Source: Bin80 sp965220935 | GTDB lineage: Bacteria; Bacteroidota; Rhodothermia; Rhodothermales; Bin80 | Assembly (NCBI GenBank): GCA_965220935.1 | Contig: OZ244857.1 | Span: 2,418,001 to 2,482,000 of the forward strand | Reading direction: 5' to 3' | Length of the DNA: 64,000 nucleotides | In this document: in pieces, positions 54,767 to 63,904 of the stretch | How positions within the stretch are numbered: position 1 is the stretch's first letter | Layout of the letters: the number at the start of each line of letters is the position of its first letter | Program-made: the position numbers and the translations under genes | The notes under the pieces: model-generated | What the model was told of the DNA's origin: nothing | Seen by the model: only the letters and a program-made list of their open reading frames with translations | Database searches by the model: none

Positions 54767-57700
54767 GTGCAGTTGAGCGCATGTTATAGATCAGATGTCG
54801 CGTGTGAGATAGGGACTGGAAGTGATGATGTTGTTCATTCAAGCGCGCATTTGTTTTCTGGCATAACTTCTGATCGGGTGCGCCCTGACAAGGAGGTGAA
54901 TTCTTTGCCCTTGAAGGCACGTAAACGCCCGCCCGGAAAACCCACGGGCGTAACCGTTGCACCCTATGAAACCGGGCGCAATGCACGCGAGACCCTTTCC
55001 ATTTCCTGGACGGCCAACCCCAATGGGAATAAAGCCATCACAGGGCATGAGATTGAGTGGTCGTCGGATGGAACCTCAGACTGGAAGGATCTTCGCACGG
55101 TTGCAGGCGGACTAACGGAAACGCTTTTCACTGGCCTCTCGCCAGGCACCACACGCCATATCCGGATCCGAAGTAGGGATGACGACGGCGATGGCCCCTG
55201 GTCCGATGTCGTCTCTGGGACGACCAATCCGGTGGGCAGACCAGGTCCACCTGCGACGAGTTCAGCCACGGTTAGTTCATCCACTATTAATCTTTCGTGG
55301 ACCGCACCATTGGATGATGGAGGCTCGCCGATTACGGCATACGCGATTTCGGGTTATGTAGATGATGGTAAGTTTGCGCCTGAGACTAGCTTTTCAGCCA
55401 CCACCAAACCTGATGTCAGAAGTTACACTGTCACTGGGCTTATGGCATCCACAAAATATATCATTAGTATAAATGCAAGAAATTCTGTTGGTATCAGTCA
55501 AACTGCTCAAGTTATCCAAGCCACCACTAATGCAGTGGGCAGACCAGGTCCACCTGCGACGAGTTCAGCCACGGTTAGTTCATCCACTATTAATCTTTCG
55601 TGGACCGCACCATTGGATGATGGAGGCTCGCCGATTACGGCATACGCGATTTCGGGTTATGTAGATGATGGTAAGTTTGCGCCTGAGACTAGCTTTGCAG
55701 CCACCACCAAACCTGATGTCAGAAGTTACACTGTCACTGGGCTTATGGCATCCACAAAATATATCATTAGTATAAATGCAAGAAATTCTGTTGGTATCAG
55801 TCAAACTGCTCAAGTTATCCAAGCCACCACCGCGGCCATCACCGCCCCGGCCGCTCCGACGGGATTAACGGCCACGGCCGATGGTCCGACGAAGATCAAG
55901 TTAACATGGACGGCCCCTTCGGACAACGGCGGCGCGGCCATCACGGGCTACAAGATTGAGTCAAGGCTGCGATCCGAAACCAGCTTCAGCACTCTCGTCA
56001 CTGACACCAAAACCACCAAAACGGACACGACGCATACGGGGCTCGCGCCATCGACCCAGCGGTTTTACCGGGTCCGCGCGATCAATTCCGAAGGAGCAGG
56101 GGCGGCATCCAGTTCCGCCACGGCCATCACGGCCGCGGCCACGCGCCCCAGTGCCCCCAGGAACTTGACCGCCACGGCTTCGGGCCGCACCACGATCATC
56201 CTAAACTGGACGGCCCCTGCAGATGACGGCGGCTCAGCCATTACCTATTATCGCGTTGGCGTGTCAACGAATCAAGGAACTAGTTGGACCGGTTTGGCCG
56301 ACGTCCGGGGAGCCACCACCTATTCGCATACGGGGCTTTCGGCGGGGACGCGGCGCGATTACCGGGTGGTTGCGGCCAATAGTTCGGGGCGGGGCTTTAG
56401 TGATCGCTCGAATGTGGCCAATGCCACGACCGCCGCAGCCACAGCCCCGGGTGCTCCCAGCAGTGTCACGGCCACGGCCGACGGGCAAACGGTGATCAAT
56501 TTGACATGGACGCTCCCGGCCGATGATGGGGGCAAGGCCATTTTGGGCTACCGGGTGCAGTGGTCGTCCAACGGAAATCCGCCCTGGACGAATGTTACGC
56601 CTGCACACACCGGAACAGGTCGCACCTACCGCCATACGGGGCTCAGCGCAGGCACGACGCGACATTACCGGGTCTTTGCCCGCAACTCGGTGGGTGAGGG
56701 CACCAGTTCTGGTACCGTCAATGCGACCACGGCGGCCGCACCGACCCTCACCACGCCCGCGGCCCCCACGGGGTTAAGGGCCGAGGCCGAAGGCCCGGAA
56801 ACGATCAGCCTATCCTGGAACGCGCCCACCAATACCGGGGGCGCAGCCATTACGGGCTACCAGATTGAAGTCTCGCCCAATGGCACCTCTAACTGGGATG
56901 ATTTGGTGGCCAATACTGGGTCCACCACGACCGGCTATGTCCATGGGGGCTTGGATGCCGGCACCAGGCGGTACTACCGGGTCAGCGCGATCAATTCGCA
57001 GGGAGCGGGGGCCGTCTCCAATGTGGCCAATACCACGACCCTCCCTGCCACGGTCCCTGCGGCCCCTACGGAGTTGACCGCTGCGGCCGACGGGCAAACG
57101 ATCATCAACCTGTCTTGGAAAGCCCCGACCAATAGAGGCGGGGTACCGCTTACCGGCTACCAGATTGAAGTCTCGCCCAATGGCACGGACACGTGGACCA
57201 ATATTACGCCTGCACACACGGGAACGGGGCGCACCTACAGCCATACGGGGCTCACGGCCGGCACGACGCGGTATTACCGGGTCTATGCCAGAAATTCAAA
57301 GGGGACCAGTGCAGCAGCGTCCAATGTGGCCAGTGCCACGACCACCGCCGCCGCCACAGCCCCGGGTGCCCCGCCCAATTTACAGGTTTTTCCTACAGGT
57401 TTTCATGATGTGAGACTTACCTGGGGACGTCCGCCCAGTGATTCGCCGATCACAGGATACAAGGTGGAATGGTCTACCGATGGTGGCACCAACTGGGAGA
57501 CGTTGATTGGATACGACGATCTGACTCGGACGAGGTACGAGTTTCTCAGTAGTCGCTTGACGCCGGGGAGCGTGTTTCATTTTCGGGTTCTGGCACGCAG
57601 TGCATTGGGAGATAGTGACCCTTCGGATGCAGTGTCGGTCACAGCCGCCTCGGCCCCTAGGTCAGGCATTGCCACCAATGTAGGGGTGAGTCAGACGTCG

Positions 57701-60301
57701 GCCAACGCGGCGCAAATTTCCTGGGATGCCCCGACCGATCTTCCTTCCGGCCATCAGACGTTTGGATATAATGTTTACAAATCTGATGATGATGGGGATT
57801 TTTGGTCACTGTTCGCACGGGATGTCACCACGACAACCTATACCGATGCTCAGGTATCGGCGGCTAAGACCTATGGGTATCGGGTTACCACCTGGATTGG
57901 TCCGAGCGAGAACGAAGCCCTTCAGAGTCAGTTCTCCGCCGCCGCTTTTCTAACGATAACGATTGCTACGGCCACCGCCCCTGATGCGCCAACGGGATTG
58001 ACGGCCACGGCCTCTGGCCCGACGATCATCAATCTTTCATGGACGGCGCCATCCAATACGGGGGGCGCAGATATTACTGGCTATCGGATTGAGGTTTCGC
58101 CCAATGGCACGTCAAACTGGACCAATCAGCAGGCCAATACGAGATCCACTGCGACCACCTACGCCCATACAGGACTCAGTGCAAATACCACGCGGCATTA
58201 CCGGGTCAGGGCCATCAATTCGGTTAACTCTGGGGCGCCTTCTAATGTGGCCAATGCCACCACCGCAGCCGCGACAGCACCGGGCGCGCCGACTGGACTG
58301 ACCGCAACGGCAGACGGGCAAACCATCATCAACCTGTCGTGGACCGCACCTACCAATACCGGCGGCGCGGCCATCACGGGTTATCAGATTGAGGTCTCGC
58401 CCAGTGGCACCAGTAACTGGTCGGACTTGGTGGCGAATACGACTGCGACCACATATGCGCACACAGGGCTTTCGGCAGGCGTGACGCGTCACTATCGGGT
58501 CCGTGCGATCAATTCGGTTGGACCGGGGGCTGTATCGGCAACAACCAGTGCAACCACCGACACGCCCAATGCCACCGTGCCCGCTGCGCCCACGCAGCTC
58601 ACCGCGACAGCTGCAGGGCGAACCAGCATCAACCTGTCGTGGACCGCACCTACCAATACCGGCGGCGCGGCGATTACGGGCTACCAGATTGAAGTGTCTA
58701 ATACGGGAACAGCGAACACATGGACCAATTTGGTGGCCAATACCCAGTCCACCACGACCACCTATGCGCACACAGGGCTTTCGGCAGGCGAGACGCGTCA
58801 CTATCGGGTGCGTGCGATCAATTCGGTTGGACCGGGGGCTGTATCGTCGACAAGTAGCGCCACTACCGACACGCCCAATGCCACAGTGCCCGATGCTCCC
58901 TCGCAGCTCACCGCGACAGCTGCAGGGCGAACCAGCATCAACCTGTCATGGACGGCACCCTCTGATAATGGGGGTGCGACGATCACCGGCTATCAGATTG
59001 AAGTCTCTAATGCGGGGGCTTGGTCGGAGCTGGCGACGACCAGGGCAACCACCTATACGCACACCAATCTCGCTGCGGGTACGACGCAGGTTTATCGAGT
59101 CCGTGCGATCAATAGCGTTGGCAATAGCGATGCATCCAATACCGTCAGTGCCACCACCGATGCCCTGGCAACGCCCGATGCGCCCACAGAGTTAACGATC
59201 ACAGCGTCGGGGCCATCGACCCTGGTTCTCTCGTGGACCGCGCCCTTAGATGACGGAGGATCTGCGATCACGGGCTACCGCATTGACACATCGTCTGACG
59301 GACAATCGGATTGGACGGTCTTGGTGGCCAGTACACCGTCGACCACGTATACCGTTACCAATCTGCCCCCTCCTGTCTATTTTCGGGTGATTGCGCTTAA
59401 TGCCATTGGTCAGGGCACACCATCGGAGGTGGTCAATGTCACGCCCAAGGCCTTATCGCTAAGCAGCACGATCAGCGATCAAATCTATCCGATTGGGCAG
59501 CCCATCGCTCAGGTGATGCTTCCAGAGGCGCGCGATGGCACCGCGCCCTATACCTACACCTTGACACCCGACTTACCCGCGGGGCTGACGCGCTCGGAGC
59601 GCACACTCCGTGGCACCCCTTCAGAACTCACGGCGATGACATCATTTACTTGGGCCGTGCAGGACGCAACTGGGAGCGTGGCCCGTCAAGACTTCGGCCT
59701 TGAGGTCTATCGCATGTCCTTTACAACGCGTGTGGACGATCAGGTGGTTCCAATGGGGCAACCCATTGGAACGCTCGTCCTGCCAGAGGTGAGCGGTGGA
59801 AAAGACCCGGTCACCTATTCATTCACGGTGTTGTCCCTGCCGAGTGGTCTTTTGTTTGACCTCCCCACCCGAACTGTCAGTGGAACACCACTAGCCGTCA
59901 CGCCGCCAACGCCGATGACATTTAAAGCCGTGGATGTGCATGGCGCGGAAGATAGTCTGAACTTTAGCATTGAGGTGGTGTCTCGAGTCCATGCAGAAGC
60001 GCAGACCGCACTTCCTCACACGTTGACCGTGCATGCCAATTATCCGAATCCGTTTACCCGTTCCACACGCATCGTGTTTGATCTGCCGTGGCCGGCGCAA
60101 GTTGAGATAGATGTGCTGGATGTTACGGGACGGCGCGTTTATGCCCATCCTCTGGTGAGTCTGACCGCGGGGTGGGAGCATGAACTCACGCTGGATCAGT
60201 TAGACCTGCCTGCGGGGGCCTATCTCTATCGGGTCATGGCCAGCTCGCTGGAAAGCAGCACATCAGCGGTGCAGGTCGGGCACTTGATGCGGGTGCAGTG
60301 A
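54767..60301 (+). CDS. Giant fibronectin type III repeat surface protein with T9SS-type C-terminal domain (phase variable, currently off-frame)
   Basis: The open frame gives 1,844 residues from a GTG, but this start lacks a signal peptide. The natural start is probably ATG 54619, out of frame because of the C12 tract. About fifteen FnIII domains follow (pattern P.AP..LTA.A.G...I.LSWTAP...GG..ITGY.IE.S, then TTY.HTGL.AGT.R.YRVRA.NS.G). Two putative Ig/cadherin-like domains follow (ISDQIYPIGQPIAQVMLPEA, VDDQVVPMGQPIGTLVLPEV). The C-terminal ~85 residues (NYPNPFTRSTRIVFDL, DVTGRRVY, LPAGAYLYRV) are a Por-type sorting tail for type IX secretion. It is likely a cell-surface or secreted adhesin. 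The gene is carried as cargo in an insertion that splits tnpB. Confidence 0.85.
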   Translation: MQLSACYRSDVACEIGTGSDDVVHSSAHLFSGITSDRVRPDKEVNSLPLKARKRPPGKPTGVTVAPYETGRNARETLSISWTANPNGNKAITGHEIEWSSDGTSDWKDLRTVAGGLTETLFTGLSPGTTRHIRIRSRDDDGDGPWSDVVSGTTNPVGRPGPPATSSATVSSSTINLSWTAPLDDGGSPITAYAISGYVDDGKFAPETSFSATTKPDVRSYTVTGLMASTKYIISINARNSVGISQTAQVIQATTNAVGRPGPPATSSATVSSSTINLSWTAPLDDGGSPITAYAISGYVDDGKFAPETSFAATTKPDVRSYTVTGLMASTKYIISINARNSVGISQTAQVIQATTAAITAPAAPTGLTATADGPTKIKLTWTAPSDNGGAAITGYKIESRLRSETSFSTLVTDTKTTKTDTTHTGLAPSTQRFYRVRAINSEGAGAASSSATAITAAATRPSAPRNLTATASGRTTIILNWTAPADDGGSAITYYRVGVSTNQGTSWTGLADVRGATTYSHTGLSAGTRRDYRVVAANSSGRGFSDRSNVANATTAAATAPGAPSSVTATADGQTVINLTWTLPADDGGKAILGYRVQWSSNGNPPWTNVTPAHTGTGRTYRHTGLSAGTTRHYRVFARNSVGEGTSSGTVNATTAAAPTLTTPAAPTGLRAEAEGPETISLSWNAPTNTGGAAITGYQIEVSPNGTSNWDDLVANTGSTTTGYVHGGLDAGTRRYYRVSAINSQGAGAVSNVANTTTLPATVPAAPTELTAAADGQTIINLSWKAPTNRGGVPLTGYQIEVSPNGTDTWTNITPAHTGTGRTYSHTGLTAGTTRYYRVYARNSKGTSAAASNVASATTTAAATAPGAPPNLQVFPTGFHDVRLTWGRPPSDSPITGYKVEWSTDGGTNWETLIGYDDLTRTRYEFLSSRLTPGSVFHFRVLARSALGDSDPSDAVSVTAASAPRSGIATNVGVSQTSANAAQISWDAPTDLPSGHQTFGYNVYKSDDDGDFWSLFARDVTTTTYTDAQVSAAKTYGYRVTTWIGPSENEALQSQFSAAAFLTITIATATAPDAPTGLTATASGPTIINLSWTAPSNTGGADITGYRIEVSPNGTSNWTNQQANTRSTATTYAHTGLSANTTRHYRVRAINSVNSGAPSNVANATTAAATAPGAPTGLTATADGQTIINLSWTAPTNTGGAAITGYQIEVSPSGTSNWSDLVANTTATTYAHTGLSAGVTRHYRVRAINSVGPGAVSATTSATTDTPNATVPAAPTQLTATAAGRTSINLSWTAPTNTGGAAITGYQIEVSNTGTANTWTNLVANTQSTTTTYAHTGLSAGETRHYRVRAINSVGPGAVSSTSSATTDTPNATVPDAPSQLTATAAGRTSINLSWTAPSDNGGATITGYQIEVSNAGAWSELATTRATTYTHTNLAAGTTQVYRVRAINSVGNSDASNTVSATTDALATPDAPTELTITASGPSTLVLSWTAPLDDGGSAITGYRIDTSSDGQSDWTVLVASTPSTTYTVTNLPPPVYFRVIALNAIGQGTPSEVVNVTPKALSLSSTISDQIYPIGQPIAQVMLPEARDGTAPYTYTLTPDLPAGLTRSERTLRGTPSELTAMTSFTWAVQDATGSVARQDFGLEVYRMSFTTRVDDQVVPMGQPIGTLVLPEVSGGKDPVTYSFTVLSLPSGLLFDLPTRTVSGTPLAVTPPTPMTFKAVDVHGAEDSLNFSIEVVSRVHAEAQTALPHTLTVHANYPNPFTRSTRIVFDLPWPAQVEIDVLDVTGRRVYAHPLVSLTAGWEHELTLDQLDLPAGAYLYRVMASSLESSTSAVQVGHLMRVQ
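55234..55830 (+). repeat. 303-bp tandem duplication of one FnIII unit
   Basis: The block starting GGGCAGACCAGGTCCACCTG occurs at 55234 and again at 55537 (period 303 bp = 101 codons). Over nearly the whole unit I see only a T/G change (TTTTCAGCC versus TTTGCAGCC). Such a recent in-frame duplication shows the repeat number is changing. Confidence 0.9.
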
Positions 60302-60557
60302 ATGGATGTGCAACACGGCATTCCCTGGAGGCGCACCACCAGATCAAGAATTCTCCTGAGTCTCAATTAATTTCTCCTACTGAAAAAAAAGTCTTATTGA
60401 TAGACACTTGGCGTACGATATAAGCGTTTGTACAAAATGTCATACATGTTCATTATTTACTCAAAACCTCCCATATTCACTGTGTCATCAACAATAGAGT
60501 GATTGATGACAGGTTAGGTGCCGGGTATATGTGATTTTCGTAGGGTTACGTTTAAAG

Positions 60558-61475
60558 CATCAGGCAGAGGCGTGGCAGGCTTTCTTCAAGGGATTACGTG
60601 ATCATCCTACTTCCATAATCGGTTTCAACACAATTCGTTTACGGCGACCAAAGGATTGTTTAAGATCCGAGGGAATGATGTCTATATCCAGAAGATTGGC
60701 TGGGTGAAGTTTCGTAGGAAAGGAGGTAATCCTTATCCAGACGGTGAGCCGATTGAAGTCACCGTGAAGAAAGACGGACGGTACTGGAAGATGAGCGTAA
60801 TTTACAAAGTCACTAATCTACCAGAGAAGGTGGACGATGGCAAAGAGATTGGCATTGACGTGAATACCTATAACATTTCTTATTCCTCAACGGATGGTGA
60901 ACAGGGCATGTTACCGGTCCCTGAATTAACGGATAAGGAGATTAAGATTCGTCGGTGGCAAAGAAAGTTAGCCCGACAGCAGAAAGGATCTGGTCGATCC
61001 AAGCGAAAGATCAACAAGTGGAAGCGAAAACAGAAGAACTGCAGAACGAATGCGGCACATCAACATAGCCGTAGATTGTCCAATAAGGCGAAGACTTGAA
61101 GATCAAGACTATGTCCAAGGACACGGTTGAGAACCCTGGAACCAATGTGAAGGCAAAAGCAGGGTTAAACAGAGCCATCCTTAACGCTGGATGGAGACGG
61201 TTTAATTCCTATTGCGATTACAAGTTTGGCAACGTGATTCTTGTAGATCCGAAGTATACCAGTCAACGCTGTAATCAGTGTGGTCATACAGATAAAGTCA
61301 ATCGCAAAGTAAGTTTAAGTGTATGGCTTGTGGCCATGCGGATCACGCAGACATCAACGCGTCTGTGAATATATTACAGGCCTCCGGGATTGGGGCATCT
61401 GCACGTGGAGGAGCGTTCTCGTTAGAGACTCCTATGAGCCGTGAAATGGATACGCAAAAGGTAGCCGTCAAATAG
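60558..61475 (+). pseudogene. tnpB 3' fragment (RuvC-like and zinc-ribbon part), frameshifted
   Basis: The reading starts HQAEAWQAFFKGLRDHP, then SFTATKGLFKIRGNDVYI, GWVKFRRKGGNPYPDG, IGIDVNTYNISYS (first RuvC Asp) and RRWQRKLARQQKGSGRSKRK. After a deletion near 61092 it reads EDLKIKTMSK (RuvC Glu), ENPGTNVKAKAGLNRAIL, YTSQRCNQCGHTDKVNR, then in another frame KCMACGHADHADINASVNIL (zinc ribbon and last Asp). The stop is at 61475, two bases before the right inverted repeat. Three or more frame changes make it inactive. Its 3' end and the repeat would have encoded the guide (omega) RNA. Confidence 0.85.
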
Positions 61476-61476
61476 A

Positions 61477-61508
61477 TGGGTACTCACGTATATAATTCCC
61501 TTAAATTA
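61477..61508 (-). repeat. Right terminal inverted repeat of the tnpB element
   Basis: 32 bp, starting TGGGTACTCACGTATATAAT, inverse of 53879-53909 with a single extra base. Directly after the tnpB stop. Confidence 0.85.
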
Positions 61509-61623
61509 GGCGCATACATTGGCAGTATTTCATCCTCACTAACCTGTAAGAATATGCATCAAACATACACACTCAGATTGGATATAGTTTATCCAGATGT
61601 GCATGTAATATTGTGTGGGTCCG

Positions 61624-62925
61624 TCAATTTTGAGAGTTAGATGCTCTCTTTAACGCACTGTCAAACGCCTCCATTGTTTGGTTAAATGACTTGGTGTCGT
61701 GAGCAGTTGACACAAACCAAGCTTCATACTGAGAGGGAGCGATGTGAACGTTATGATCCAATAATCCCTGAAACACATCAGCAAAAAAGTCTACGTTTGA
61801 CATAGAAGCACTTTCCCAGTCCATAACAGGCGTATCGGTAAAAAAACAACTGAACATTGTACCAACGCCCTGAACTTGCATTGGAACGGAGTGTTTTACG
61901 GCAGTGTCTGACAGCCCCCGCATCAACGCGCGAGTTTGAGATGCCGCGCAATCCCATTTTTTGAGCCCTTCATCTAAGGTCGCTAAACCAGAGGCAACTG
62001 AAATTGGATTTCCCGAAAGCGTTCCTGCTTGGTAGACAGGCCCCTCAGGGGCGACCATCGTCATGATGTCAGCTCGACCACCATAGGCTCCAATCGGGAG
62101 CCCTCCACCGATCACCTTACCCAATGTGGTTAGATCAGCGGATACCCCATAAAGTGCCTGCGCACCTCCAGGATGCACTCTGAAACCTGTCATGACCTCG
62201 TCAAATATCAAGAGCGCCCCGTGATCTTTAGTAAGACGGCGTAAACCCTCTAAATAACCCTGTTTGGGGGGAACCACACCCATATTACCAGCAACAGGTT
62301 CTACAATCATCGCAGCAATTTCCCCCGTAAAGTGATCAAAAGCTTTCTCGGCCGCAATCAGATCATTAAATGGGATGACCACGGTATCTTCTGTTGAGCT
62401 TATAGGAACACCGGGGCTATTGGGTAAACCCAAAGTAGCCACACCACTTCCGGCCTCCACCAACAAACAATCGGCGTGGCCATGGTAATTGCCAGCACAC
62501 TTGATGATCTTATCCCTCTTGGTAAATGCTCTGGCCAAGCGTAATGCACTCATGACGGCTTCCGTCCCTGAATTGACCAAGCGCAACCGCTCAATCTGAG
62601 GCATCACTGACTGGATTTTATGAACTAACTGAGCTTCACCCTCAGTGCAAGCACCAAAGCTAGTCCCATTGGAAACAGCATGAACGATGGCATTTTCTAC
62701 CTCTTGATGCGCATGCCCTACCAGTAAGGGCCCATAAGACAGGACATAATCAACATACCAGTTTTGGTCCACATCCCGCAACCATGCCCCTTGGCCTTGA
62801 TCAATAAATATGGGGGAGCCACCAACCGCTTTGTATGCTCTGACAGGTGAACTCACACCTCCTGGCATGCAGGACCTAGCCTCGTCAAAGAGCTTATGTG
62901 AAAGGGCGCGAGAGATCATATTCAA
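61624..62925 (-). CDS. hemL: Glutamate-1-semialdehyde 2,1-aminomutase
   Basis: 433 residues, standard length. The family start is GVSSPVRAYKAVGGSPIFI. LVNSGTEAVMSALRLARAFTKRDKIIK and CAGNYHGHADCLLVEAGSG are strongly conserved hemL segments. LIFDEVMTGFRV and TTLGKVIGGGLPIGAYGG carry the PLP-binding Asp and Lys, and YQAGTLSGNPISVASG follows. The enzyme converts glutamate-1-semialdehyde to 5-aminolevulinate in the C5 haem pathway. It stands alone between mobile-element debris on both sides and appears intact. Confidence 0.97.
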   Translation of the reverse strand: MNMISRALSHKLFDEARSCMPGGVSSPVRAYKAVGGSPIFIDQGQGAWLRDVDQNWYVDYVLSYGPLLVGHAHQEVENAIVHAVSNGTSFGACTEGEAQLVHKIQSVMPQIERLRLVNSGTEAVMSALRLARAFTKRDKIIKCAGNYHGHADCLLVEAGSGVATLGLPNSPGVPISSTEDTVVIPFNDLIAAEKAFDHFTGEIAAMIVEPVAGNMGVVPPKQGYLEGLRRLTKDHGALLIFDEVMTGFRVHPGGAQALYGVSADLTTLGKVIGGGLPIGAYGGRADIMTMVAPEGPVYQAGTLSGNPISVASGLATLDEGLKKWDCAASQTRALMRGLSDTAVKHSVPMQVQGVGTMFSCFFTDTPVMDWESASMSNVDFFADVFQGLLDHNVHIAPSQYEAWFVSTAHDTKSFNQTMEAFDSALKRASNSQN

Positions 62926-63061
62926 TTGATTAGATATCTGTTATACTCATTCATGATCTTTTTGACTTTGATATTGAGGTATCTCTATGCTTTACTCTAC
63001 CAACATGGCCAAGACCGCTAAATTTCAAAAACCGCGGTTGAGAAAAATCCTCGGACTTGCG

Positions 63062-63420
63062 CTTTCTTGATGGTCTCAGCAGAATTCCTCATGCTATTCA
63101 ATGCTCCCAACCTCTGACAACCCTGCGTTCATCTTCCCCTGAATCTTGCTAAATCTATTGCTGTGTGCAATGGATTCACGGAGGGTCTGAACATCCCAAA
63201 GAGCGGTGTAGCATCAATTCCAGAGTTTTCCATTTTTGGTCCTCAGCGATCAATCTCAGTTTATCAAGAAGTGCGGTTTTTCCCGCTCCATGTGCGCCTT
63301 GAATTAGGAAAGCGGTTCTCCCTTTTTTTACTCCGATAGTGATTTATGTATCATGAGAATGTGTTAATAATTTCCTTGCGTCCATGAAAACAAGGCTTGG
63401 CACCACTGTCGGGAACGACA
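63062..63420 (-). pseudogene. Fifth, degenerate copy of the AAA+ ATPase family (array copy relic)
   Basis: Read on the minus strand across frames, it gives FMDARK/IINTF, then RTAFLIQGAHGAGKTALLDKLRLIAEDQKWKT and LWDVQTLRESIAHSN, followed by a degraded match to the NAGLPEVGSIE segment. This is the N-terminal and type-X middle part of the array genes at 45-53 kb. Walker A has His for Pro (GAHGAGKT). Frame changes occur near 63210 and 63335, and the last two thirds of the gene are missing. It lies more than 10 kb from the array, beyond hemL. Confidence 0.85.
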
Positions 63421-63904
63421 AAGAACTCATGATAATTCTGGGATATAGTACGGGCAAGGTATGGCAAAACAATACTGAATCGGTTGGTGTGATGTAGAAA
63501 TTGTCAGATGGCGTCTCAGAGAAAGGCATTCTTGCATTTTTAGTTGACATTTCAATTCTCTGCAGGGAGATTTCTAACCCCACCTTTTCCCAACATACCA
63601 CCACGACACCTCTTAAATACCGCAGCTGCGGGTGGTCCAAAACCCCCGCCTGTACAGGGTTATGGAGGGCCTACTCCATCCCTGACATAGTTCAATATCT
63701 ACAGCGTAAGCCATTTCTTACCTCCACATATATTTTGCTTGCACACAGTGATTTTCGTAAAGATACCACATAATCTTGGCCATAGAAAAGGAAGTCTGCA
63801 TCAGAGTAAAGCTAATTTTACTGAACCGTTAACCCTCAATAATGTTTATTGAGACTCAAAGCGTCTGGTATTGTGTGATGGTGCTTAACTGGAGTAATCT
63901 TTTG
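63421..63904. other. Gap with a copy of the insertion-end sequence
   Basis: No convincing gene; a 90-codon frame at 63501-63773 has no family match. At 63750-63767 GATTTTCGTAAAGATACC is the inverse of GGTATCTTTACGAAAATC. This nearly equals the left end of the 6.2-kb insertion (GGTATCGTTACGAAAATC at 54302-54319). Confidence 0.5.

Larger units (their letters stand above)
54303..60549 (+). mobile_element. 6.2-kb insertion within tnpB carrying the fibronectin-III surface protein gene
   Basis: The interruption of tnpB is exact at the codon level (…TLK | HQAE…). Its ends are inverted: left 54303-54319 GTATCGTTACGAAAATC, and the complement of the right end 60533-60549 is GTAACCCTACGAAAATC (14 of 17 equal). 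The flanking octamers CCTTAAAG (54295-54302) and GTTTAAAG (60550-60557) agree at 6 of 8 positions, like an aged target duplication. No transposase lies inside, so it would be non-autonomous, moved by a transposase elsewhere. A third, nearly identical end lies at 63750-63767. The inner gene is richer in G and C than its surroundings. Confidence 0.6.
53879..61508 (+). mobile_element. tnpB (IS605/IS1341-type) element bounded by ~31-bp inverted repeats, interrupted by a 6.2-kb insertion
   Basis: The left end 53879-53909 and right end 61477-61508 are inverted copies (TAATTTA(A)GGGAATTATA, then TACGTGAGTACCCA) differing by a single A. Inside are the 5' part of tnpB (54010-54302) and its 3' part (60558-61475), same strand, same order. 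A hairpin AGAATGG-AA-CCATTCT sits at 53911-53926, as expected of a subterminal IS605-type structure. Without the inner insertion the element would be about 1.4 kb, normal for a tnpB-only transposon. Long terminal inverted repeats are not typical of that family. Confidence 0.72.

Noticed and set aside
58112..58801. Long Arg/Gly-rich minus-strand frame under the fibronectin gene
   Set aside because: It is the antisense reading of GC-rich repetitive FnIII codons; the plus strand explains the sequence fully. The same holds for 56264-57244.
62987..63070. 27-codon plus-strand frame (MLYSTNMAKT...) upstream of hemL
   Set aside because: It could be the start of a gene truncated by the ATPase relic, but it is too short to support.
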